NCBI RefSeq assembly: GCF_028476545.1
Contig: NW_026731657.1
Location: 488,001 to 552,000 of the forward strand
Direction of reading: 5' to 3'
Origin: Physella acuta
Lineage: Eukaryota; Mollusca; Gastropoda; Physidae
Length of the DNA: 64,000 nt
Within the stretch, counting starts at the first letter, position 1. Each line of letters begins with the position of its first letter. Below are positions 22,976 through 34,739 of this stretch, piece by piece. The notes beneath the pieces are model-generated. The model was not told the origin of the DNA, ran no database searches, and worked only from the letters and a program-made list of their open reading frames with translations. Made by a program: the position numbers and the translations under genes.

Positions 22976-23399
22976 GCTGATTATTCAAATATTTTAAAAT
23001 GTTGTTTCGTTACTGGAATATAGCTATATATATCTGAGTTTTCTGCTTGTTATATCATTTTTGTGATTAGTGTAGTATTTTTAGGTTGTTGAGTCGATAT
23101 TCTTTGGCAGTGTTGTTCATGTTTTATTTTTTATTTTTTTTACATTGCAACTAATCCTTCTAACAGATGGTGAGAACAGCTTCTATAGCAGCAAAATGTA
23201 CGATCCTACTCAGATGTCCCGACCTCAACTGTGGGGAATGTCCAGACATGTACTCAGCTCCGTCTTCAACACGTTTTTTATCAAAGAAAAATGGGCCCCA
23301 GGCTTGAGAAGTCACATAATCAGACAACTAATTAGCAGAGGCGTATCCAGGTTTTCAGTGTAGGGGGAGCGAAAATAGCAAAAATAGGCGCCGAATTTG

Positions 23400-23400
<1 letters not shown>

Positions 23401-23475
<75 letters not shown>
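23401..23475. repeat. (TA)n microsatellite
   Basis: About 37 TA units near the left end of the hAT-bounded insertion. Confidence 0.95.
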
Positions 23476-23478
<3 letters not shown>

Positions 23479-24085
23479 CTGTATGTTGTTGCTTCGCTAT
23501 GATGTAAAATAAATTGAAAGTAGCACTCTGAAGAAATAAAAAAACATACACAGTGTAGGCCGAGAAAACAAAAAAAATGTAGGCTGACAAAACAAAAAAA
23601 AATGTATCACTCTAAACAAAAAACACATATACACACACTGCAACCAAAAACAATGAACGCAACATAACCTGTTTTGTAATCCTTGTAAAAAAAATTACAT
23701 AATAATTCCTGGGACATTAATTAAGACTAGCGAAGAGGGGAAACAATCACTATTTTAATATAAATATGTATATGTCTACACATTTAATTATAAATATCAA
23801 AACAACTGAATAATTACTTAATAATCTAATAAAGTAGCTTAACGCTATTCGGTTTTACAAAAATATTTTGTCTAAAATCAAAATTAAATTTATTGTCATT
23901 ATAAATGCTAAAGTATTACAGTATAATGAAAGTGTTTTAAATCAGAGTTGGTATAAAACCCAGCTTTTCAATTCACAAGTATTAAATTCGGACAAATAGC
24001 CTACAGATAACCAATATATAGGTCTTGCATTTCAGATCATACATAGTAAAGTTATCAACCGACTTTTTGTGTTCTTTAAAGATCA

Positions 24086-24762
24086 TTTTTACTTTCTCGT
24101 ATATACGAAGTATAGAGAGAGTCTTGTAATCGTGCAAAAAAAAATCGAGATTTTTACAAATCTCGACGTTTTACACCTCACTGATACGGAAAAACATAAT
24201 TTTGCAATCTTGTCCGTATGCCTGTGTGTCTGTCTGTCTGTCTGTCCGTGTGTAAACACGATAACTTGAGTACTTGATAACTTGAAATTTCATATATAAG
24301 TATTTTATCAAAATCGTAGATCCGTATCAACTTTTGAGCGGTTTCTGATAACCGGAAGTGGTACTTTTCCTACTTTGAAATTTTAAAAAGCCTATAACTT
24401 GAGTACTATTTCAGAAAGATAAATGAAATTTCACATGTAAGTAAAATATCTAATTCTCTACCTTCTGTTAAATTAAGAGTAATTTCCGTTGACCGGAAGT
24501 AGTAGTTTACGCTACTTCCGATTTCTCAAAAAAATAATGTAAATTTTAAAAGTACTAATAATATTGCGCACTATTATGCGCTTTTTTATTTGGCGTTCAC
24601 TTGGTGTGCAATTAATTTGTCTACGAGATTTTATTCTATTTTTAAAACTTTAAGTATTTAAAATGGATTAAAAATCATGTCTATAGCCCGAGTTCCCATC
24701 CCCTGTTATTTTATATAAGAATATTCGAGGAAGTTTAGGGGAGATCACTCCCGGTTTATTTT
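24086..24762 (+). mobile_element. 0.7-kb TCGTATATACGA repeat, full copy
   Basis: Begins TTTTTACTTTCTCGTATATA, passes through a variable TGTCTG-rich stretch, GTAAACACGATAACTTGAGT and CCGGAAGTGGTAC, and ends GGGAGATCACTCCCGG plus TTTATT. The 5' end holds the palindrome TCGTATATACGA and the 3' end a GGGAG...CTCCC hairpin. Other copies: 35413-36133 (full), 53548-53855, 31988-32127, 54370-54418, and 8555-8736 reversed. No coding capacity; superfamily unknown. Confidence 0.75.
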
Positions 24763-27181
24763 AACATAATCATAAGGTATGGGTTAGATCACTGTATTGC
24801 TCACACACAGTTTTACTGGTAATTGCAAAAACAATGTTCACAGAGGTTTACGTTTCAAAAGCTATGATTCTGGCGACATGGTACTTTGGTACATCATTAG
24901 GCGTTTTTCCAAATGTACTTAACAGATCAGTTCGGGTGGGTTGGGGGGGGGGGGGGAGGGTTCAACTACATTCACCACTGTCCGGTCACTTTAGGTCAAT
25001 TATCCAACCCAGCGTATACCTAGGTGTGACATTAATGTCGCTCTACACAATTGTGGCGGTGAGGTGGGGGGGGGGGGGTCGGAATAACCAACTCAGAGTG
25101 AACATAGCGTCATTTTTTTAGACGACTGTTCTAAACATACATTATTCAATTGCACATGTATACTGATTCAAAAATAGATTTAAAAATAATTATTTTAAAG
25201 AGGGGTTCAGGGGGGGGGGGGTTATAACCCACCTAACAACCCCCCCCCCCCCCCCCACCGCCTGCGCTACTGAGCTGAGCGGATAATTAACTGTGCGATC
25301 AGTGTTAGTTTAAATTGAGTTGTTTTTTTTTAAAATACAAAATATAGCATTATTCACATTTAATATAGATTTAGATATAGTAAACTAAAATAATAATTAA
25401 TATAAAGTTGATATTGTTTCATATAAATTTGTAATCGTAATCACTATCGCCCAAACTGTCATAATACTACTACTTCATCGTGATGACGTTGTTGACCTTG
25501 TCAAAATGTACCCACCGCTACGCAGTTCGCCCATAAGTAAATTTAAATAGAGGTGCCACATCCGTAGTATTTATGTATGTAGTGTAATTTCAAAATATTA
25601 ATTACACGATTTAAACTGTATATATAAAGTAATTATGTGTGAAGTTTTATGTGTAACATTTTCTAATTCAATTATTCGTAAACAAATACATTATACAGTT
25701 GCCTTAAACTTAACACTAATCTTGCCAAGTGCTACTACTCGTAGAGGTTTTTTTAAACATTGCAATGCATCGTAATGGTTATTTTTAGAATGACAAACTG
25801 ATGCAGCTGCTAATACGTGTTGTGAACGTTGACTCTACTAGTCTATTACTACTATGCTTAACTGCTGCATGAAAATGTATCTTGTGATTTACAGAGATGT
25901 GCCGACTATAAATAATTTTTTAACAAATATCGATATTTAAAACTTTGAGTTTAAAAAGTTTCCAAAAAGGCGCCATTTTGCTGAAAATGGCCCGAGGGGG
26001 AGCGGCCGCTCCCCCTGCTCCCCCCCCCCCCCCCCCCTGCGTACGCTACTGCTAATTAGTCAACATAAAATACTGAACTACGAACGACGGACGTGTGGAC
26101 AAGTGGTTTCTTACAAAATTTGCACATTTTAGCAAATCTGAAATGTAGTTGTTTGCTTGTATTAAAATGATAAGCGAATGTATTTGTTTTTAGATAAACG
26201 TTTCATTATGTAGATTTTAAAGTAGACTTTCAGCTGAAAACGAACATTAGACATACACTTGTACTTACTTATTGGTTCATAAATCAACTAAACGTGATTT
26301 AAATTGCACGCTGAACTTTGACCACAGCGAGACTTTGACTACATGTGCTCTGTCCAGACATGGTAATTATTAGCTTAACAAGGGATAACAAGTTACGTAA
26401 TTAAATAATTTAAGTTGCGGCTTGATGTAACACAATAATTCACCTTGTGTAAATACAAGTCACTAGACCGTTCCAAATACTACAACGTGCTGTCCAGATA
26501 TGTGGTCAGATATGTTGATGAATTAGAGTGCTAAATTGTATAAATCCCCTATTGGCATATTGTATGTGTTCATAGCACCTGCAACTATAAAACTACAATT
26601 CATTCTTTATTGGTTATGCAATTGGTAATGCTCGGCTGCACCAACTGCGGACTTAGCCGATAAATAGAATTTTTTTTTTTAACAACATGTGCACACAATC
26701 AATACAAATTATTTTAAATTGTAGAACGTGACATTTTCAAATATCCCTACACACACAGTTGTATATCAAATGTGAACTTATTGGAGGGTCAGATGTTGTC
26801 AAACAGATAAGACCTAGAGTAAGACCGACAAATAGGGCTACATTTTAACAGCATCATAGACAAGCGCCCACAGTTCAGTAACATCCGACACATTTGTCTA
26901 CAATTATTTGAAATGTCTCAAATCGGTCTGCAGTATGTGTATCATGTCACTCAAACCATGTCATATACATTAATTATATCTATATCACAAGTAACAAGCA
27001 ATACACGAAGTGTAAATATCCGCAATATTAATTTGTGTTCACATCAACGTTAGTGTCCCTTCAACAGGTGATTTGTTCTGACAATTAAACGACATCTTCT
27101 TCACGGAACAATAGCCACGTCATTCATCAGAAGTAAAAGCATATATTGACACGTTGAAGTAAGTCCGATGAAGTAAATAAT

Positions 27182-27387
27182 CAGGGGTCGGCAACCTTTT
27201 GAAGCGGAAGAGCCAAAAGTTACAATTTTCAAAAATGTTCTGGTTTTAAAGAGCCACTAACATTTTTTTATTTCAAATATTTTATTTTTTATTAAGATTA
27301 TTAGTATTTGTTCAAGGAGCTGAAGAGCCGCATCTTGATATCAAAAGAGCCGCATGCGGCTCGCGAGCCGCAGGTTGCCGACGCCTA
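27182..27387. mobile_element. hAT MITE, ~206 bp
   Basis: Starts CAGGGGTCGGCAACCTTTTG and ends with GCGAGCCGCAGGTTGCCGAC near 27380, the same ends as 11429 and 46960. The last bases are mutated and no clean 8-bp duplication survives, but the paired copy near 55620 lacks the insertion. Confidence 0.75.
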
Positions 27388-28300
27388 CATAAGTCATTTT
27401 CAATTCCAGTTCACCATTTAATTTTAATTTTTTTTTTTTTTTTTTCAAATAAGTAGTAATCATACAAAACTAAAATAATAGACGTCAAAGTATGGCTCAA
27501 ACCGAGTTATTCGCGTGTCTTTAAAAAGAGCATACAACTCCTTATAGTTGTTTATCTTTAGAAATTAAAAAAAAATGTAAAGAAAAAATACATATAACCT
27601 AAGCTGGTTATTTTAATACAATGTTTTTAATTTGCTATACAAACTTACTAGTCGGGTCTCTGTATATTATATCAGTTCATTTGCACGGCTAGTGATATAA
27701 ACTAGAAGAAATGTGTCTCCCATGTACTGTTTAGTAAGAATAATGGGACGTAATAAGTAAATACGTATTTTTAGTTTAAAAAATTTAAGATTTTTTTTTA
27801 TGATTTGTTTACAATATACACAAACATATTACCAACAATCCAACACTTCTACTAATGTAAAGACATCGTGTAAGACATCAAGACTGTGAGAGTTGAACTT
27901 TGAACTTTCTGATAACTAGAATTATGCACATCAGTTACAGAACAGTTAATGGAAGACATATTGTGAATTGTTTACTATGATGACGTTTTCAAGAAATGAG
28001 ATCAGTGCAAAATTTGACTTATACATTTGCAATTAAACCACAAATAACGATATTTTTTTTTCAAAATCTGACGATAAGCAACTTCTGCCTTTGTTGTGGT
28101 CATTGATAATACTTGCTTCCTACTCCCCTAAAATAATATCACTCTTCATTTTAAAAAGCCTCTCCCTCAAAATTACATTACACATTCAAAGGTATTGTTT
28201 AAGGGTTTTTTGTTTTTTTTTCAAAGCTTTACTAAGCTTAACTTTCTTGACAAGCGAAATTATGTTTAAAACTATTTACTAAATGTTTTAGTTCATAACC

Positions 28301-28522
28301 GTGTCATTAGTTTTTCTCCAATGTCATCTAACCAAACCCCCTCCTATACCCTCCATGTTGAAAACAAAAATATCAGAACTGCACGACCACAGACCACTGG
28401 TCAAACCAATGCAATCAACAACACGTAAACACACCTCAACAGACAACCTGAGACTCATTCCGATTAGAACATGTAAACTGTACCTACGTCAATGCATCGT
28501 TACCACTATGCCATGTTATTAA
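28301..28522 (+). pseudogene. conserved relic of unknown protein, copy 2
   Basis: Contains MLKTKISELHDHRPLVKPMQ and PIRTCKLYLRQC (28351-28491). Alignment with 56609 shows mostly synonymous changes. It is embedded in the long repeat unit. No domain recognised. Confidence 0.4.
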
Positions 28523-29648
28523 TTGATTTAGTATTATTTTGTATCAGAAACTATTACACTTTCAGTTGTAATGGTATTTTAAAACAATGTCAAAAGTAAC
28601 TATATATCGTGTGTATAGTGAATGATATCTCTGATTAGGTGATTGCGAATGTGTATGTTCCTCCCTGTGATTTTGCTTTGTTGGTCAAAGTGAATTAACT
28701 TGTGTGTGAATGGTTTTATTTTGACAATCTAGGATTTTGGTATACTTGTATATTCGGTGTTTAAACGACAAGTAGGTCTATAAATGTGGGTTAAATTAGG
28801 GTCAGCCTGGGGTTTTGAATTAAATATTTTAAAAGATATGTTAAAGTTTTCATGGCTGTGTTCAAACAGGAAAATTACTTTAAAGGTTACTACACGAATA
28901 GGGTTCTCTCGGATGTGAAGTTTTTATAGGATTCACTAAATGATGAAATTTACATAACCAGTTTGTGACAAATAATACTCATTGATTAATCAGACTTTAT
29001 CACAAGTCTTCTAAATGTGAAACACATATCGCAACTGTGTTTTTTTTTCAATGGCTTAGATATTTTAAATATAAAGCAAAGACACATTTTCAGTCTTTTA
29101 TCATTTGTAAACAAAAAAATAATATATTAGATCGTGTACAATTCAACACATAAAAACATATGTCTTTTTTATTTGAACTATTTCACATCCTCGAAATGAA
29201 CTTATCTTTGTTTCAACTAAACACCTGGCTTTTAAAATGGAAAGAAACTTATTTAATCAACACATTGAAATAAAGGACCAACGTTATATAATCTAAATAA
29301 TTTGCTTGTGTTTGAAAGCAACATTTAATAAGCACGTGTTATTCGTTTTTTAAATGTATCAGTACCATTAATAAAACATTGAATATCGGCTCTTTCTTTT
29401 CAAGCATTAAATAATAATTTAAATTTGGATCAATAGATCTTACATATAGTGGGAGCATTATTTTCTGTTTTTGTTTTCTTTTAAAATTGATTTATTTAGC
29501 TATGAGTCGGTTTTGTGTGTGTAAGATGTTTTCCATTAGCACCTTAAAAAATAATGGGAAGTAATTGTGAAATGATTGTATAAAATGAAAAAAAAAATGA
29601 ATATTCATTTACTTAAGATCACTATGATCACTGTTCGCTTACCACGGA

Positions 29649-29828
29649 GTTGTTGGTGGGTTATACATGTTCTTTATATAACATGTTGTTGGCGGGCTAT
29701 ACATGTTCTTTATATAACATGTTGTTGGCGGATTATACATGTTCTTTATATAACGTGTTGTTGGTGGGTTATACATGTTCTTTATATAACATGTTGTTTG
29801 CGGGTTATACATGTTCTTTATATAACAT
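29649..29828. repeat. 36-bp minisatellite, 5 copies
   Basis: Five nearly identical 36-bp units beginning GTTGTTGGYGGGTTATACAT. Because 36 is divisible by 3, three frames stay open and give 12-residue repeats; these are repeat artefacts, not genes. Confidence 0.95.
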
Positions 29829-29903
29829 GTTTTCAAAGTTAACCAGACAAAATATGACGAAGTAGTCGAGAGGTTGACTGCACATGTCGCTTCAAGGCCT
29901 TTA

Positions 29904-29970
29904 GGGGTCATCCATTAATTACGTCCACTTTCGACGACCCCCCCTCGTCTAATTGTAGACTTCCACAAAC
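29904..29970. mobile_element. TIR MITE end fragment
   Basis: GGGGTCATCCATTAATTACG is a variant of the 12659-13056 end. The opposite end is absent. Confidence 0.45.
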
Positions 29971-30253
29971 ATTTAGTAGACCTCTCAATACATGCTGCAA
30001 AACTACGAATTCATTTATATGCAATGTGTACATTGACTAATAATGTAATATAGGGATTTAATATTTTCGGTTACATCTATTACTAGTCCTAAATAATAAT
30101 TGCGAGTTAAACTTTCCAAGATGTCCGTAAGTCTACGTCTTGTTAACTTACCGTGTGAATGTGCCAGGACTATCTAAAGATGTGATCGCGCATGGACGCT
30201 GTGTACCCTGCCTCTCGATTTTAAAGGCTTTTTTACTCACTATATGTTATAAA

Positions 30254-30436
30254 CAGTAGCGTAGCGAGGGGGGGGGACATATGTCCCCGGGCGCCGACCT
30301 TATGGGGCGCCAAAATGTGTTGGAAAAATAAATTGAAAGGTTGAGGGGATGCTAATTGTAAGTTTGACGGGAGGGGGTGGTGGTGCAAATCGAAATCATT
30401 AGGGGGGGGTGCAATTCGAAACGTTTGTCCCCTCTG
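30254..30436. mobile_element. hAT MITE, 183 bp
   Basis: CAGTAGCGTAGCGAGG at the left and GTCCCCTCTG at the right with a perfect 8-bp duplication GTTATAAA (30246-30253, 30437-30444). Contains GTGCAAATCGAAA units. Shorter than its relatives. Confidence 0.85.
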
Positions 30437-30999
30437 GTTATAAAGAGTCAGAGATTGTAGACAGTCATGTTTTTTTTTTTTCTTTCTTTTTTTTTTTTTA
30501 ATTGAAGATGCTGTAGACCGAACTTTTTATTGTCATGTGTAGCTGTCTAGTTATCAACGACTATATTGGTTCAGGTAATTTCGGCTAATCAACGTGACGT
30601 CATTATGTTAGTTTTACCCAACTTAACTTTTCACTGCATGTGTTTCAATAACAAACCGCCTTTCCCCTTTTTGTGGTCTCGCCCTATACACATGACCAAG
30701 CGAGCACATTATACACGCGCTGATGTTTAAAAATATAATTGTAACGTGGTTGTTTTGAGTATTTTTCTTGAAAATATGACTAGATTTACTTAATCTTAGG
30801 CTTTGTCACAAAATAATGATGTAGGCCTACTATGGTTTAGTAACAATAGTTGACATGTTTAAAATGATATTGAAATGCCATGAATTGTTTTAGAAAAAAA
30901 TGTCGTTGTCACTGCCCCATCCCCTACCACTAGTAAAAAGAAAATCGTTTTTTTTTTCTTAGGCGGATGGTAAACGGTTACATAACTGATAGAAAAAAT

Positions 31000-31270
31000 A
31001 AATAATAAAACAGATCGTATAGTTTTGATTTTACCAATAAAAACGTTTATTTACCAATAGTAATTACCTCCCTCTGTTACATGCTATATTTAATGTTTTC
31101 AAGGGAGACAATGCAAATCTGCAACAATTAGCATCCCGAGTAAAATATAAGAAATTGTGTAATTAATCACCTTTTAATTTAAAAATCTAGGAAATTATTT
31201 AGTTGAATAAAACAATCGTATACAATGATCTACAAAATATTTAGTTATAATCTGATTAATACTCATACCG
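31000..31270. repeat. repeat block shared with 49018-49262
   Basis: ACGTTTATTTACCAATARTA, then CCTCCCTCTGTTACATGCTA and TTTCAAGGGAGACAAT, are shared almost base for base over about 240 bp, in the same orientation. No gene. Confidence 0.85.
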
Positions 31271-31285
31271 TGCAATATCTGTACC

Positions 31286-31572
31286 CAGAGGCGTATCGAG
31301 GGGGGTGACACCTAGGCAAACAATAGTAAAATATATAGAGAATTATTTGAGAGTTGGGGGGGGGGTGCAAATCAAAAGTTTGAGGAGGGGTGCAAATCGA
31401 AAGTTCGAAGGGGAGGTGCAAATCGAAAGTTTGAAGGGGAGGTGCAAATCGAAGGGGGTGTGCAAATTGAAAATTGAAAGTTCGTCCCCGGGAAGAGTCG
31501 CTACGCCTCTGGGGGGGGGGGTGACACCATTAAGTGCCGCACCGGGTGACACCCGACCTCGCTACCCCACTG
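31286..31572. mobile_element. hAT MITE, GGCGTAGCGAGG family, 287 bp
   Basis: Starts CAGAGGCGTATCGAGG and ends CCTCGCTACCCCACTG. Flanks TCTGTACC and TCTGTAAC match at 7 of 8. It holds four or five GTGCAAATCGAAAGTT units against three in 9355-9641. Confidence 0.85.
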
Positions 31573-31987
31573 TCTGTAACGATAAAACAATACACAGCGA
31601 CATAGGCATGCACTACAAACAAAATCACCCTGAAGCAACTTCCTACGAGTTATGCTTCGGTAACTTAATCCTCCCAACAGAGGAAGGAATACAGATGCAC
31701 GTTAACCACCACCATCCGAAGACCGGGCAAAACAACTACGACGGAAGATAAAACGCTAATTGATGCTACTAATAAACACTAATCATTTTTTTTTAAACTC
31801 TTAGACGTTGGTATAAGGCACATTATGGAAAACTTAGAATTGAAATGCACGGTTTTAATCAGTATAATAATGTAAAATATGTTCATATAAACCTGCTCTT
31901 GCTGTCAACCCTTGCTCGAATGGGAGAGAAGCAAGAGAGAAACACTATTAAACCACAGAAAAAAAAAATCATCGTGTTCTGCTGCTC

Positions 31988-32127
31988 TTTTTACTTTCTC
32001 GTATATACGATGAATAGAGAAAGTCTTGTAATCGTGCAGGGTTCCCTGAGTCGGAAAAACATAGTTTTGCAATCTTGTCCGTATGTCTGTGTGTATGTGT
32101 CTGTGTCTGTGAACACGATAACTTGAG
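31988..32127 (+). mobile_element. 5' fragment of the TCGTATATACGA repeat
   Basis: First 140 bp of the family, to GAACACGATAACTTGAGTA, then replaced by the 3' end of a LINE. The remainder is not found beyond the LINE. Confidence 0.65.
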
Positions 32128-34735
32128 TATTTTATTCATTTATTTATTCATTCAATTACGGTAACAAATGTAGGCACGGAGGCCTTTTTTTCACATTGGC
32201 CGTTTTAAAATAAACAAATAAATACAACAATTTAGCATTTAAAAAAAAAAGCAATAGCATAGTAACGACATAGAAGTAACATAGCACTAAAAATAGGTGG
32301 AATAAAGGAATAATATTAAATACTTATAATACAAGATGAGATAAAATAAGAATATAATAGATGAGTGAGAAACGTTTCAATGAGCCAGTTAGAGATTTGA
32401 ATATATTTTCAGATCCAGATAGCTTTATTTTATTAGGAACATTGTTCCACAAATTAGAACCAGAGTAGGCGAAGCTATGTTTTTGGAAAACAGTTGTATA
32501 TGGGATCGGTAAATTAAGATGACGATTTAATTTTATGTTAAAAGAAAATATGTCTGATAAATAAGAGGGGGCTACATGTAACAAAGTATCAACAGCGAAC
32601 ATCTCGCACTGACCTGCGTTGATGTGTAAAGCAAGATGATTAATGTATAATGAAAAAAGTAAAGGACCTAAGCTTGAGCCCTGGGGAACGCCTATATTAG
32701 CATATGTATGTGATGAGATGGTATTAAGGTGAAACACACGTTGAAATATGTTAGATAAAAATGAGTGAAGTAATCTAACAGTAAATTCGTGGAATGTATA
32801 AGGACATCATTTTTTTAAGTATGGTGTGATCAATAGAATCCAAGGCTTTTCTGAAATCGACGAACAGCGTGCCACAAAGTATGTTTTTGTTAATATTTTT
32901 AAGCCAGTTTTCATTCATTTTAATCAAAGCAGTATGACAAGAATGAAACGTTCTAAACACATACTGATTACTTTGGAAAAGTGTATGCTTTTCTATGTAG
33001 TTTGACACGCATTTGTTTACATGTATTTCTAGTGGCTTGGAGAGGGAAGACAGTATAGAATTTGACCTGCAATTATTAGCATCCTGGATGTTACCTTTTT
33101 GTGAAGTGGTATAACATTAGCATGCTTAAAATGTTTCGGGTAATATAGCTTGGCAAAACAGAGGTTATAGATATAGGTTCAAACCTCAGAGACTATTGGA
33201 GCTGAAACCTCCAATACTTTATTAGATATGTCATCAAACGAAGTTGTTGTAGACGGTTTAAGAGATCTTAGGCTAACATAAACTTCATGAACAGTGAGGA
33301 GCGGAATTATCAGCTCTGTCCTACCACGGTGAGCAGAATTACAAAAAAATTGTAAGCTCCTCACTGATTGTGTAATCAGCATCTGTGTTGAGCTCTACAG
33401 ATGATATAAAATGAGTGTTATAGTCATCAGCAGATATCTGGCAATGTCCAGCTGTATCGCATGTGCGTTTTTTTCTAATTATTTGATTTATGGCAGTCCA
33501 GATAGATTTGGAATTAGGTTTGCCTGACAACAACGTATTAAAGCACTCCTTCTTCGACCTACATACGAGCGGTTTGACATAATTTCGTTGCTTACAAAAG
33601 TCCTCAGAAGTTCCATTACGTCTAAGCCAGTCTCTTGTTTTAATTGAATATTCGATGTTGTTGTTAAACCAAGGGGGTTGGTTTATAGTCTCAACCCTTT
33701 TAGATATTTTACGTATATGTTTGTCATATATAGTATAGAAAATACGCAGCCATTCAGAAATGGCTAGATCGGGACAATTGTAATTGTATACGTTGCAGAA
33801 GGGGGCAGCCAATAAATCCGCAAGAAAAAAAAAATCATTACATTTTCTAAATGAGCGATAACTTATAGTGATGTGTTACACATAATCTTTTTGTCGAAAA
33901 AAGTACAACAAACAGGGAAGTGGTCGCTAACACCACAAGAGGGGACACATATCTCTATTAGGTTGAAGTCAGGTGATGCGTAGATGTGATCAATTATTTT
34001 ACTTGATTTATCATTGACCAGGTAGCCGTGTGTACAAATTGTTTTAGATTCAGAGAATCAACAATATCTTGCCAATATCCTTGATGTATCAGTAAATTTA
34101 TATACAAACCTCCCAATATGATTTATTCATTGTTAGTAGTTCTTCTTCTTCTTCGTTCTTAATTATTAGTGTTGAAGGGGATCGAGATTTATCTGCCAGT
34201 GGGTTTGAACTCGAGACTTTGTTCGAATTTATCAACCATGAGCTTTTTGCCGACTCGACCACGCCTCCAACACAATTAAGCGTTACGTGTCAACTGGTTA
34301 TGCGCCATTGAGGCCATTGACTCCGATTTCAGCCTGCTTTTCTTTTTGGATTTGCTTCCATAGCCTTTGTCCAACCAAGAACAAACTACAAGGCAGCAGT
34401 TGTTTAATTTTGGAGTTGTCTCTCCTAGAAGAGTGGCTGTCCCCAGCTAACGAGCCTCATCTGCCCGAGGGTTCGAACTCGAGACTTTTCGCAACCATGA
34501 GCTTTACCGACTCGACCACGCCGAACCCTTGTTAGTAGTTAAAACTGAATCTATCATGGAGCAAAAACGATCATGCAATTTCATATTTTCACAGTGATTT
34601 CTATAAAGGAAGCAAGTTAAAATTGCCTGATGGTATATTCTATTTGCCAGTGCAATCCATATACATTCTATATTGTCCGTTGACATTCCTTCCTCTACTT
34701 GAAACGAATGGCGGAGTGGACATAAATGCAAAGGC
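32128..34735 (-). mobile_element. CR1/L2-like LINE, 5'-truncated, decayed
   Basis: Minus strand, right to left: endonuclease C-terminal part (34731-34505, IECIWIALANRIYHQAIL), SINE insertion, linker region (33812-33339, with PWFNNNIEYSIKTRDWLRR), then reverse transcriptase with FVDFRKALDSIDHTIL (33008-32775), GVPQGSSLGPLLFSLYINHL and a degenerate FAVDT in place of FADDT (32700-32580). It closes with the FAYSGSNLWNNVPNKIK tail typical of CR1/L2/Rex-type elements. The 3' end has TGAA-like repeats rather than poly(A), also typical. Several frame changes show it is dead. Confidence 0.85.
34142..34528 (-). mobile_element. dimeric tRNA-derived SINE inside the LINE
   Basis: Flanked by a perfect 12-bp duplication TTGTTAGTAGTT (34130-34141, 34529-34540). 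On the minus strand it starts GTTCGGCGTGGTCGAGTCGG (A-box-like) with GAGTTCGAACCC (B box), then a unique body with GCCTCAATGGCGCATAACCA. A second tRNA-like unit follows at about 34275-34185 (GGCGTGGTCGAGTCGG, GAGTTCAAACCC), and then a GAA-repeat tail. It inserted after the LINE. Confidence 0.85.
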
Positions 34736-34739
34736 CAGT

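Larger units (their letters stand above)
23336..26051. mobile_element. hAT-bounded insertion, 2716 bp, with nested repeats
   Basis: Left end CAGAGGCGTATCCAGG and right end GCGTACGCTACTG are bracketed by a perfect 8-bp duplication CTAATTAG (23328-23335, 26052-26059). The interior contains a (TA)n tract, the 0.7-kb TCGTATATACGA repeat and several G/C-runs, but no transposase. It is either a large non-autonomous hAT enlarged by nested insertions or a composite. Confidence 0.8.
26530..29175. repeat. long repeat unit, copy paired with 54.9-57.4 kb
   Basis: Co-linear with 54945-57430 over about 2.5 kb at high identity, from AAATCCCCTATTG and CGGACTTAGCCGATAAATAG through CGGCTAGTGATATAAACTAG, the conserved relic frame, GGTGATTG...TGTATGTTCCTCC and AGGGTTCTCTCGGATGTGAA. 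A hAT element at 27182 is present only here, so it post-dates the duplication. Confidence 0.85.

Noticed and set aside
23145-23363. LILLTDGEN, like a von Willebrand A-domain motif
   Set aside because: The following residues do not fit the domain and the frame lies between transposon ends; likely chance.
24069-24269. Frame YFLVYTKYRESLVIVQ, repeated at 31845 and 53540
   Set aside because: It recurs because the 0.7-kb repeat recurs; it runs into the TGTCTG-rich stretch and shows no protein character.
29576-29911. Three frames with 12-residue repeats (HVLYITCC-type)
   Set aside because: Products of the 36-bp minisatellite, open only because 36 is divisible by three.
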